The notes under the pieces: model-generated
Told to the model about the DNA's origin: nothing
What the model saw: the letters and a program-made list of their open reading frames with translations, nothing else
Database searches by the model: none
Origin: Daedaleopsis sinensis
Lineage: Eukaryota > Basidiomycota > Agaricomycetes > Polyporales > Polyporaceae
Assembly: GCA_033807695.1 (NCBI GenBank)
Contig: CM066306.1
Coordinates: 2,604,001 to 2,668,000, forward strand
Length of the DNA: 64,000 bases
Reading direction: 5' to 3'
Part shown: positions 34,946-44,747 of the stretch, piece after piece
Layout: the number at the start of each line of letters is the position of its first letter
How positions within the stretch are numbered: position 1 is the first letter of the stretch
Program-made: the position numbers and the translations under genes

Positions 34946-35661
34946 AGGGCTCAAGGACGGAGGGGAGCTTAAGAGCCGCTCCGGATTCTTATACTTAACC
35001 CAGCGTCGAAATCTGCGTTCCTAGCTTCGTTCTGTTTTGTAGGCGACCTTGTGAAATCCTGCTAGTCTTATCTCAGGCTTCAGCTTCCATTCCATGCGTA
35101 TACAATTGATTGTGTCTCCAAGGGAATCAGTTCCGCGGAATCTGCACTGACGACCACGGCACCGTTGGCGGAGCAAGCCAGAGATTACAGTCACGGGCAG
35201 AGAACTTTTTAGACTCTTGCAACAACCATCTTGTAAAGCTTTGCTAATACTAGTGATTCCGAGTGTTATGAGAGAAGCAGAGGCAGATCCCAGAGAATCT
35301 CCAATCTGAAATTGAATGGGTCATTGAGGACGGCAAGATGATGGTGGAGGAACTGTGGAGGAGGAGGGACCATCAAATGATCGGACTCGTCGGAGGAGAC
35401 GACCGTGACAGTCCGAGATTCTCGGGATTGTCTTTGACGCTCAGGCACCCTCTTGCAAGCATCCGAGCGACTGCTGGGACTTCCTGCACCGAGTCTCTCG
35501 ATTCCTTTTCAGCAGTTCTCTGTATTTGACAGCTTGACATATGCTGGTATCGCGTCTGGATGTCCACTGAACGCCTCAATCATCACAATGGTATGAGACA
35601 CCATGACCGGCATGAAGTTTTGGAACAGGTCCAGTGCGTACGTTCCGTCGTCCCGACAAAT
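34946..35661. other. Divergent intergenic region, kinase / CLC channel
   Basis: No recognisable gene. An in-frame ATG at 35560 could extend the CLC protein by 34 residues. Confidence 0.4.
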
Positions 35662-38600
35662 ATGCAACCTACCTCACCTCATTCCAGGCGTTACGAGGAT
35701 TTTACGACCATAGGTAGGCCGTTTAGGTCTCGAAACAATCACTGAAGATCTTACTCGGCGCACAGATTGGATACAAGACTCCATAATCGAACGAAATAGA
35801 CGACTTCGGGCTGCTCGACAGTCATACGTTCCCCATCGAGGACCTCGCGGAGAAGTCACCCTAGCTTGGATATGGTCTCGACTGAGGACCATTGCGCATG
35901 CGGGTCAGAGCTGGTTTGTTGTCACGCTCGTCGGTGAGTACATCCATCCCAATGACGTCCTGCTCCCCAGTCCCAAAGCATCCCTCGGAGTTCTCACTTT
36001 CGGGATCCCGCTACTCGTCCCATAGGCATTGCTATTGGTGTCAACGCTGCACTCATCTCTATTGCTACCGAATGGCTGTCCGATATCAAGATGGGTTACT
36101 GCTCTGACGGCTGGTGGCTAAACCAGCAGTTCTGCTGTTGGGAGATTGAGAGCGTCGACGAGGATACCTGCGATGCGTGGCACCCATGGAGTGACGTTAT
36201 GCCTGCGCGGTGGGCCATTTATGTCCTTTTCGCTGTGCGTCTCACCATCTATCTATGTTTATGGACACTCACTCACTGTGTCCTCCAATAGGCTGCGCTC
36301 TCTTTCGTCGCTGCCCATCTGGTCCGGTCATTGGCGAAGTATGCCGCGGGGTCTGGAATTTCGGAGATCAAGTGCATCATTGCTGGATTCGTCATGAAAG
36401 GATTCTTGGGATTCTGGACGTTCCTCATCAAGAGTATCACACTGGTGTGTGTTTCCAGCTTTCGGATTCCTCTTAGCCATGCCCATGAAGCGTAGCCCCT
36501 AGTCATTGCCTCTGGCCTTTCCGTTGGCAAGGAAGGCCCGTCCGTGCACGTCGCATGCTGCATAGGAAACCTCATTGCCGGAATGTTCAAGGGAGTCTCG
36601 AGAAGTCAAAGTATGTGCGTACTCTCGCTCTCGCCGCGCAAATGCTCTTACATGGTTGGTGCCTTTTAGTGAAGATGCGAGAGATTTTGACAGCCTCAAG
36701 CGCAGCTGGCGTTGCAGTCGCTTTTGGTTCACCGATTGGAGGCGTATTGTTTTCTATCGAGGTAGGCGCACATCGCTCCATATACATGTCAAATGTCTGA
36801 GGAGGCATAGGAAATGAGCAGCGTTTTCAGCATCAAGACAATGTGGAGAAGCTTCTTTTGTGCTTTAGTCGCGACGGTCACCTTGTCTGTGAGCAATAAC
36901 TTCCTGCATGCTACTCCCTCTGGTATCTGAATATGACATCAGGCAATGAATCCGTACCGAAGTGGCAAGCTCGTACTTTTCCAGGTCACCTATGACCGGG
37001 ACTGGCATTTCTTCGAGATCATCTTCTTCATCATACTTGGGATCTTCGGGGTGAGGCTATAACGTACGGACCGCATAGAGGTCGTGGGCTTACACTCCGA
37101 CAGGGTCTATACGGAGCCTTCGTGGTCAAGTTCAATCTGAAGGTTGCCGCCTTTCGCAAGCAGTATCTTGGCAATTATGCAATCGCCGAGGCGGTCACGC
37201 TCGCTACAATCACAGCAATGATCGGATGGTTCAACCACTTCATGCGCATCGACATGACCGAGAGTATGGCGATCCTCTTCAGGGAATGTGATGGCGCTTC
37301 CGACTATGACCATCTTTGCCAGTGCGTATCATACTTGATGCCGAACCTCGTAGACCTCGTTCGCTTATCACTGACGTGCAGGTCCGCGTCCCAGTGGCCG
37401 ATGGTCAATTCGCTCTTTCTGGCGACAGTCCTGCGCATTGGCCTGGTTGTGATCTCGTACGGCTGCAAAGTCCCCGCTGGTATCTTCGTGCCTTCGATGG
37501 CCGTCGGGGCGACTTTCGGTCGCATGCTCGGTATCATGGTGAAGGCCGTGTATAAGTGAGTTGGCCCTTCTTATGCTGCATCTAAGATGGGACTGAGAGT
37601 AGTGATCTAGCGCGTACCCAAAGTCCGGAATATTCGCGGTATGTCCGCCCGACGTGCCTTGTATAACTCCAGGAACGTACGCTCTCCTTGGGGCTGCTGC
37701 CACCTTGAGGTATGTCGCGCTCATCATCAGATAGGTTTTATCCCTCTCTGAACTCGGATTTCCTCAGCGGTGTGATGCGGCTCACGGTCGCTGTTGTCGT
37801 CATCATGTTTGAGCTGACAGGTGCCCTGACTTACATTTTACCGACCATGGTACGCCCCTCTGCGAGTTACTGTTCTTGTTACTGTTCTTGTGTGAACTCA
37901 ACTCACCCCCTAGATCGTCTTACTCGTCACGAAAGCAGTCGGCGACTTCCTCGGAACCACTGGTATCGCTGATGAGATGATTCGGTTCAACGGGTTCCCA
38001 TTCCTTGAGAAGGATGAATACGCCTACAACGTGCCTGGTATGACACTCAATGTATCTGGCGCCATGTGCTCATTGGTGTCACAGTTTCCCGGGTCATGCG
38101 CATAGACCTTCAAACGCTCCCCGCCTCGGGATTGACTGTCAAAGAAATCGGTTGGTCCTTAAACCACCTCATGATTCCTGAACGGCACTACTAACGCGTA
38201 GACGTAGAGGCGATTCTCGCAGAAACGGACGTCAAGGGCTTCCCCATCATCTCAACAGACGGCAGACGGATCCTCATGGGGTTCATAGATCGCTCCGAGC
38301 TATTACACATCCTAGGTCCGTCACTCTAACGCACTGTTTGTCGACCTCAGCTCAATGCGGACGTCTCGGCCGTAGACAAGGCGAGAATCGTACAGGACGT
38401 CCGTCCAGATACGCCAGTCACTTTCGCGTGCACCTCAGAAGACCATGAGGATGTTGAGTTCTCTGGGGTCGCGCCAGGTCCTGCGCTAGGCGTGGACGAA
38501 GACGTCTCCATGGAGATCATGGAGTCGACTGCGACGACAGACGTGCTCAAGCTGTGGCCATGGGTCAACCAGGTATTGACCATCCATATAGCACTCCGTG

Positions 38601-38974
38601 GCGACGAAGCTAACCAAGTGCCGTTCGACTAGACCCCCTTGACAGTGTCTCCACAACTACCGCTGGAGATCGTCATGCAAATCTTCAAGCGGATGGGGTA
38701 CGTACGCTCCTCACCCTCACAGGCGTACATACTCACAACCAATCCCTCATATGCGTTTAGACCTCGCGTAGTTCTTGTCGAGCATCACGGCGAGCTTGTT
38801 GGCCTCGTCACAGTCAAGGATGTACTACGCTTCACCACGTCCGAACACCAAGAGCCGCAATCACCGTGGAGCGAGCAGCGCTTCGATGGCGTTGTGGACG
38901 AGGCGCGCATGTGGACGAACAGTGTGGCCGACGACGTGGTCTCGTGGGGCCGGAGGGTGCTCCGAAGATCGTAA
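35662..38974 (+). CDS. GEF1: CLC chloride channel/transporter (Gef1, CLC-3 type)
   Basis: Eighteen exons: 35662-35713, 35766-35933, 36026-36234, 36292-36444, 36496-36610, 36670-36761, 36811-36888, 36943-37050, 37104-37321, 37382-37555, 37611-37709, 37768-37849, 37914-38037, 38085-38150, 38202-38315, 38376-38572, 38633-38697, 38761-38974; 775 residues (yeast Gef1 is 779). CLC signatures: GSGISEIK (GSGIP motif, with Ser as in other fungi), GKEGPSVH with the gating Glu, [10 protein letters not shown] and [11 protein letters not shown]. Two CBS domains follow (VSRVMR...FPIIS, then [43 protein letters not shown]). Gef1 acidifies Golgi/endosomes and supplies chloride for copper loading of multicopper oxidases, which matters in a ligninolytic fungus. 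The DNA 38342-38375 is intron, decided by the frame of DKARIVQDV. Confidence 0.93.
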
Positions 38975-39336
38975 TTTATTCAGCACGGGTCGTAATACTA
39001 ATCACAAGTTCGTCACACAGTCATATACAATCGTATGATACATCCCAGCTATCGTGAGCAGTCGTCGGGTAGCGATACAAGGTCGTGAGAAGCGTAGGGT
39101 CGTGAAGGAGGCGAAGGCAGGTGTGTGTTTTATGCGTTTTGGTGTTGTGGGTTTTCTTGCTTTTTAGCGGATCCAAAGCGGGATACATATATACAGCTCC
39201 GACTGCTCTTGAATGAGCAGGAGCTTGTGTCATGATGAGACACAGTCTATCTGCAGAGCAGCCCTGTGTGAGCGACTCGTGTCCAGAGAAAAGGCCATGT
39301 GTGCTCACGCAATGTCAAGCCATGTACTTGTCCACT
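38975..39336. other. Convergent 3' region
   Basis: 362 bp, nothing recognisable. Confidence 0.6.
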
Positions 39337-40769
39337 TCAGTAGTACGGACTGCCGGGCATCGGCGCATGTCGCGGCGGGACAGAAGACGTGCGCAGTGAC
39401 GTCGGCGTGCGCGTGCGCGTGTACGGACGCTGACCATGCCCGTCCTGGCTCGCTGGCCGCTGGGACTGCGACCGGTAGCTCCCTGCCCTCGAGCCCGTGC
39501 CCTCGCGCCGCCGGGCAGCACTCTCGAAGCTCTGGCGGGCGAGGCTCGAGTGCGTCCCGGTCCGGGAGAGCTGTGTGGACTTGCGCGAGGACGGTGCGGA
39601 GGAGCGGGTCCCGGACATGCTCGTCGTCGTCTGGATCGTGCTCCGCCGCTCGGGCGCGCGCCGGCTCGGGCGGGAGAAGCCGTCCGAGCCGAGCGAGTAT
39701 GCGCCGACGGAGTCGGTGGGCGAGCCGTTCGCAAGCGAGACTGTGATGATGTGGGAGGATGGTGTGAGCGGGCAGTCGGGTGGCGGAAGAGGGGCGCGGG
39801 GACATACCTGGCGACATATGGGGAGGGAAGAACTGCGCGAGGGGCATGTCGAGGCTCAGGATGCTGCCCATGGGAGTCCCGGTGGACGCCATGGTCGGCG
39901 GGCGAGGGGATGCGCGGTACCCCAAGTCGAGGTGGAGCGCATTGCGCGGAGGACTTGGACTCGGGGACCAGCTCACGGGCCCAGCGCGCGTTTGGACTGG
40001 AGGGGGGGAGGGTGTATGAGATGAGCGATTGTGACATGATGCGGTTGAAATGACGCACTCATGTGCAGGGGCTCGTTGTTGTGGGTCGGAACCCGGGAGA
40101 GCGACGAATGTGTTGTCCTGCCGGAGGGGTGGCTATTCTCATTCGACACTCGCCTGCTTGCTGGGGTACCGGTCCGCGAAGGGTGGACGCCGGTACTGGA
40201 GGCACGACCGTGCTGGTTGGGGAGGGATACCTGAGAGTTCTTGCGTGCTTGCTGGTAGGGAGACAAGGAGGGGGGTTGGAGTTTGAGCTCTGCGTGCCGA
40301 ACTCGAGGACAAGGAGGACTCACTGCGACCATTGCGCGAACGCGGCTTGCGTTTTCCCGAAATGTTTCGGCACGAGATATAGCATCTGTCTCGGCCTTCT
40401 GCGAACCTCCGTAGTCGGAGAACTTGCCCAATCTGTCTCGCTCGACACGAAGCCTATCCAGGCAATATGTCAATGATCACAATCGCACTACCCACAATTG
40501 TCAGAGAACACCTACCCGTCGAGATGTCCTTGGATGCTCCTTCGCTTCTCGTATGACAGTGAGTGCTGACAGCCATGGAAAAGCTCCCAAGTATCAGTCA
40601 TATGCGCGTCGCCGCGCCGAAGCCGCTCGTTGTAGTCCGTCTTCCTGTAGTGTCGAGGCCTGAGTCGAGCAAGAATTCTAGATGATAACCTGTCTCTGGA
40701 GATTATACTCGCAGAGCCAAAGCAATTAAGAGGCGCCTGCGCCGGAGATAAGTCGAGTCCGTAGCTCAT
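39337..40769 (-). CDS. Hypothetical Ser/Arg/Pro-rich disordered protein
   Basis: Exons (plus coordinates): 39337-39740, 39808-39996, 40059-40251, 40324-40453, 40516-40769; 389 residues, frame closed across four introns of 62-72 bp (one, 40252-40323, is in-frame and could be retained). I do not recognise the family. The N-terminal third (LRVERDRLGKFSDYGG, then SRAETFRENASRVRAMVAQARKNS) is charged and likely helical. The rest is low-complexity, with ASTGTPMGSILSLDMPLAQFFPP the only hydrophobic stretch. The first exon is the least certain part; its ATG at 40769 follows a CT-rich leader. Confidence 0.5.
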
Positions 40770-41519
40770 GCTGTCGACAAGCTGAGTGGTAGTGGAGGGA
40801 GATGAACGTGAGGATCCTGAAAAAATCGTGAATACTTGGCAGCTGCTTTATACGCCTCGTGTTACGAGTTCTACCGCTCGGTGTTCCCAACCGGCCTAGG
40901 TTGAGTAGCCGAAAACATTGTTGTGCAAGGGGCGACCTGATTACTGAGTAGCGGCATGGATACGAGAACCAGCGAGCGGCGTTGTCTGTAGTACTCTACG
41001 ACAAAAAAGCATGAATATTCAACAAGGTCGCTGACGAGAGAAGCTTGGGCTAGTGCACAGAAGCGGCGCAGGACAATTGACAGACCACATTTCTGATGGG
41101 CGGAGTATAAGGCTGGACGGAGTTGGCAGGTCTAAAGGCGCGTTTATTTTGCAAGTGTATGTGTTTGTGGGTCCACCTCCCAGCCGCGCTTGACAATTAC
41201 GTGGGCTTTCTGCCAGGTTTCTGCAGTACTGCTGTTGACAATCATGGTCCCGGGCCCATGACATGACACTGAATAGCTTACTATTACAAACATGCACGGA
41301 GATGTCACGGCGGTTGTTGTACTCGTAGTATCTCCTCTGTAAAGAAGAACTCACGCCCGACGAGTCTTGCCGCAAGTACTAGGACGGTTCTACTACTACG
41401 TAGTACGTCACGGTATGCCAATACCGCTCAGCACTTATACTCCGGACAACGCCGGGAATATGGGTGACCACTCCGACCTTGCAGCCAGACTATACGGCAG
41501 CGTGGGGGTTCTCACAGAA
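40770..41519. other. Intergenic region before tRNA-Ser
   Basis: 750 bp without a gene that I can support. Confidence 0.5.
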
Positions 41520-41611
41520 GACGACATGGCCGAGTGGTTAAGGCGACAGATTCGAATGCTCGTATTATCTGTTCCGCTTTGCGGGCGCAGGTTCAAATCC
41601 TGCTGTCGTCG
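41520..41611 (+). tRNA. tRNA-Ser(CGA) with a 10-nt intron
   Basis: Acceptor stem GACGACA (41520-41526) pairs with TGTCGTC (41604-41610), discriminator G at 41611. The B box GGTTCAAATCC sits in a GCAGG/CCTGC T-stem, and the long class II variable arm is CCGC-TTT-GCGG. The anticodon stem ACAGA/TCTGT encloses TTCGAA, giving anticodon CGA (41553-41555, codon UCG). A 10-nt intron (41557-41566) lies one base 3' of the anticodon, the canonical position. A T5 Pol III terminator is at 41615-41619. Confidence 0.95.
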
Positions 41612-41614
41612 TTC

Positions 41615-41619
41615 TTTTT
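41615..41619 (+). terminator. RNA polymerase III terminator (T5) of tRNA-Ser
   Basis: TTTTT four bases after the tRNA 3' end. Confidence 0.75.
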
Positions 41620-41837
41620 AAAGGACTTTTTGAGTAACAACTTTCCTGAGACAACCGACAGGTTTGTTTGATAAGGACAGTGAAAGCTACCAAGCGAGGT
41701 AAGTAACATGTAGAAGAAACAGGGCAGTCGGAAGGAGGGACATGTGGTAGCGAGTGCCGGTCACCGTTCGTCCCTTTGTTCGTCTCTATCCGAACGCATA
41801 TTGTCAGCAATGAGACGTTCGAAGCAAAAGGCTGAAC

Positions 41838-42753
41838 TCACCGGCGTCGACTGTTCTGCACTCGAATGAACAACCAATCTACTGCGGCTCGTACACCGGT
41901 ACTGTAGAGCATTTATCGATTAATCACCACACTAGGCAGAGAACAGGCTGCCCACCCTTCCAATGCAGAAATTCCCATGACATCCAGACTCGCCATTCGT
42001 TCGGAGCGATGCTGCGTGTTCATATCCTCGCCATAGCTTCGTCTGGCGCTGTCTAGCTTCCGCCTATGCCACTCCTCGTAATCGTTACGAATTTCCTCCA
42101 CGGACAGGCTTTGAGGGCTGTCTTGCTTATTGGCCAGGAGCAGCAAGGGGACGCCAAGGATTTGCGGGGCAGATAGAACGGAGTCTTATGTTCCTTGCTC
42201 ACCGTCAGCATAGAGGTACACAGGTGCGACAGAAGTTGCATGCGCATACCGAACACCTCCCAGCCTTCACTCAACCGTTCCCGGTCATCTGCATCAATGA
42301 CAAACACCACCGCATGACAGTCGTCGTAGTACCGGTGCCAGATAGAGCGTATGCCGCGTTGTCCGCCGAGGTCCCAGAACTTCAGAATGGTCGACGGTAG
42401 AGTGATCTTGCCCACTGTACAACATCAGGGTGCAGCCGGTCATGAGCGCTTCGTGAGAACACTTACTGTTCTGACCGACTGTGGGTGCTATCTTGTCTGG
42501 AGATAGACCTGGTGTGTCATTGTAGAGGGTCTTTATCCTTTCGAGTAACGTCTATTGGTAGCGCTAGATTGTAGCTTAAAGATATACGCGAACACCATGA
42601 GTGTAACTCACTGTCTTTCCTGCGCCATCCAGCCCGATAATTATGACTGAGAACTCCTCCTTCCTAAGAACTAAGCACACAGGCAGCAGACAGTATTGAA
42701 CGCATAGCGCACCTTGTGATATACTCGTGCAGGCCCTTCAAGAGATGGTACAT
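41838..42753 (-). CDS. ARL3: ARFRP1/Arl3-type small GTPase
   Basis: Exons (plus coordinates): 41838-41901, 41956-42184, 42250-42414, 42467-42551, 42612-42663, 42713-42753; 211 residues. It starts MYHLLKGLHEYITRKEEF as in ARFRP1, with no N-terminal Gly2, so it should be N-acetylated, not myristoylated, as known for yeast Arl3. G-motifs: GLDGAGKT (24-31, intron directly after), PTVGQN switch I, DLGGQRGIRSIW switch II and ANKQD, then the GTGVRAAVDWLFIRVQ C-terminal helix. Arl3 recruits Arl1 and GRIP golgins to the trans-Golgi. An insertion of about 15 residues (RRSYGEDMNTQHRSER) precedes the last strand. Head to head with VMA16, 159 bp apart. Confidence 0.93.
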
Positions 42754-42912
42754 GACGCGGGAGGCTTAAAGTTATAGAAACGGTCATGTTCTAGAAGCGC
42801 CCATCCATGACGTTGAGTAGCGCGTCTGGACAAACACGACCAAGCACGGGACGGGCGAGACGGTCGTCGCTGCCGACGTCGAGCAGAGCATCCACCCACC
42901 AGCCCCGCCACG
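42754..42912. promoter_or_regulatory. Compact bidirectional promoter, ARL3 / VMA16
   Basis: Only 159 bp separate the two divergent start codons, so both genes must share or overlap core promoter elements. No TATA box seen. Confidence 0.5.
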
Positions 42913-43881
42913 ATGGGCTTGTATTCGTCGTACTACTCCTATGGACTTCCCACATTCGCTGCGCTAGTTGTCGCCCTCTACTTGCTTTTCACTGGTTTGT
43001 CCCCACCACCGCTGCAGACACGAACGTCCAAGTAACATTGACTGGCAACGCTTCAGGGTCCGGAGAGGCTTTCAACGTCGGTCGGTTCCTCGAGGAGACG
43101 AGCCCGTATGCGTGGGCTTCAACAGGAATTGGTCTCTGCATAGGTCTGAGCGTGTTGGGTGCGGGATGGTACGTGTGCTCCTCTGACTTAGACGCGCAGT
43201 CGCTCAGCATCTGCAGGGGTATCTTCATCACCGGTTCCTCCATCCTCGGTGGAGGTGTCAGGGCGCCGCGCATTAGGACAAAGAACCTGATTAGGTGTGT
43301 TCTCCGCGACCCCGTCATGCTGTTCTACCTATCCTCATGCGCAACCCAGCATCATCTTCTGCGAGGTGGTGGCCATCTACGGTGTCGTATGTCCATGCGT
43401 GCATATTTCCGGGTACTCCCTCACGTCTGCTCTTCCAGATCATTGGCATCGTATATTCTTCGCGCATTGCCGCTGTCTCCGAGCATCTCCTCTATACTCG
43501 CGAGAACTACTTCACAGGTCAGTGACGCGCTCCCAGTCCAGCTACGTACGTGTGTTCACGTTCATGACCAGGATACGCGCTCTTCTGGGGAGGTCTCACT
43601 GTCGGCGCGTGCAATCTCCTTTGCGGTGTCACCGTAGGCATTGCTGGTTCTACCGCCGCCCTTGCCGATGCTGCGGACCCCGACCTGTTCGTCAAGATCC
43701 TCATTGTCGAGGTGTTCGGCAGTATCATGGGTCTGTTCGGTCTCATCGGTGCGTGCTCTTCGCTTGGGTCGCGAATACGTTTGACTCATCCCCCTCAATA
43801 GTCGGTCTGCTCATGATCAGTCAAGCGACGGAGTTCACCGCGGCCGCGAGTGCCGCGGTGGCATCACCATTTGTACACTGA
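42913..43881 (+). CDS. VMA16: V-ATPase proteolipid subunit c''
   Basis: Exons 42913-42994, 43057-43168, 43218-43295, 43350-43386, 43439-43517, 43572-43748, 43802-43881; 214 residues (yeast Vma16 is 213). Family landmarks: [45 protein letters not shown], the proton-carrying Glu96 in [11 protein letters not shown], and [20 protein letters not shown] with Glu176 in ILIVEVFGS. It is part of the rotating c-ring of the V0 sector and acidifies vacuoles and Golgi, functionally linked to the CLC/Gef1 gene 4 kb away. The C-terminal tail after ISQATEFTA is longer and Ala-rich. Confidence 0.95.
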
Positions 43882-44747
43882 GCGACGCAGTGTCTGCTAC
43901 TTACACAATGTCATTAATACCCTTTGGACGCTTCGTGAGACAAAGCTCGTACGCGCGATCTGACCCCCACCCAGGAGTGTCATACGCTACAGTCGGAACG
44001 ACGGAGAGGAGTCTCAGGAAAAACATTCTCAAACGTCCTCCAAATTGACGGCTGTCTCGGATTAACCATAAGTATATCAGGTGAACGTTAACGTTGAACC
44101 TTGAACCTCGACATTTTTCGGAGCTAGCGGATTTGGAATACCGTAACCTGTAAGTAGACGGGACTTGTGCTTCCCTGTCTCCTTGGTTATGGCCATGCTC
44201 TCCTGACATGCTGTTACAGGAACGCTCTGCTTCGCTGCATGCATGATTCGGCCATTGCTGATCCGGAAATGGAGGTTCTTCTGCTGCACGACTCATATAC
44301 AGAGCAGCACAGTGCACTTTACCGCGGAAACCCACCAGTTGCGAGTGTCGCCTTGTGACACAAGTCAGTAGGCTCACCGTACATTGACCAGTTGCTACGG
44401 TCTACTTCAGACAAGGACGGACCGTGGAACGATATGTGACAGGAGTTTAAACGTTCAGGGTCCCTGCGAACACACTACCGCAGCCCTGAGGCACTGGGCA
44501 GTTATGACCGAGGAGATGACGCGACAATCCCAAGTCAGGATTATCTTTTTCCTTCTCCTAATTTGCACTGAGATTTCTTCCTCTTCTATTTGATTACTAT
44601 CTGTGTCGCGATGGAACTATCCGAGCACCGTCCATTTTAATCCGGCGTCGGACTCGGAGCTGGTCGTGTTCAACTACCGGTGTCGCCAGACCCGTCGTGC
44701 AGACATTCTCCTCTCCTCCAGGATCATCGTCTCGAGGATTCTGCAGT
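43882..44747. other. Intergenic: VMA16 3' flank and promoter of the zinc-knuckle/J gene
   Basis: 866 bp with no supported gene. CT-rich before the ATG at 44748. Confidence 0.5.

Noticed and set aside
41367..41621. 84-codon open frame across the tRNA-Ser region
   Set aside because: It is read straight through the tRNA gene, whose secondary structure, intron and terminator are all present.
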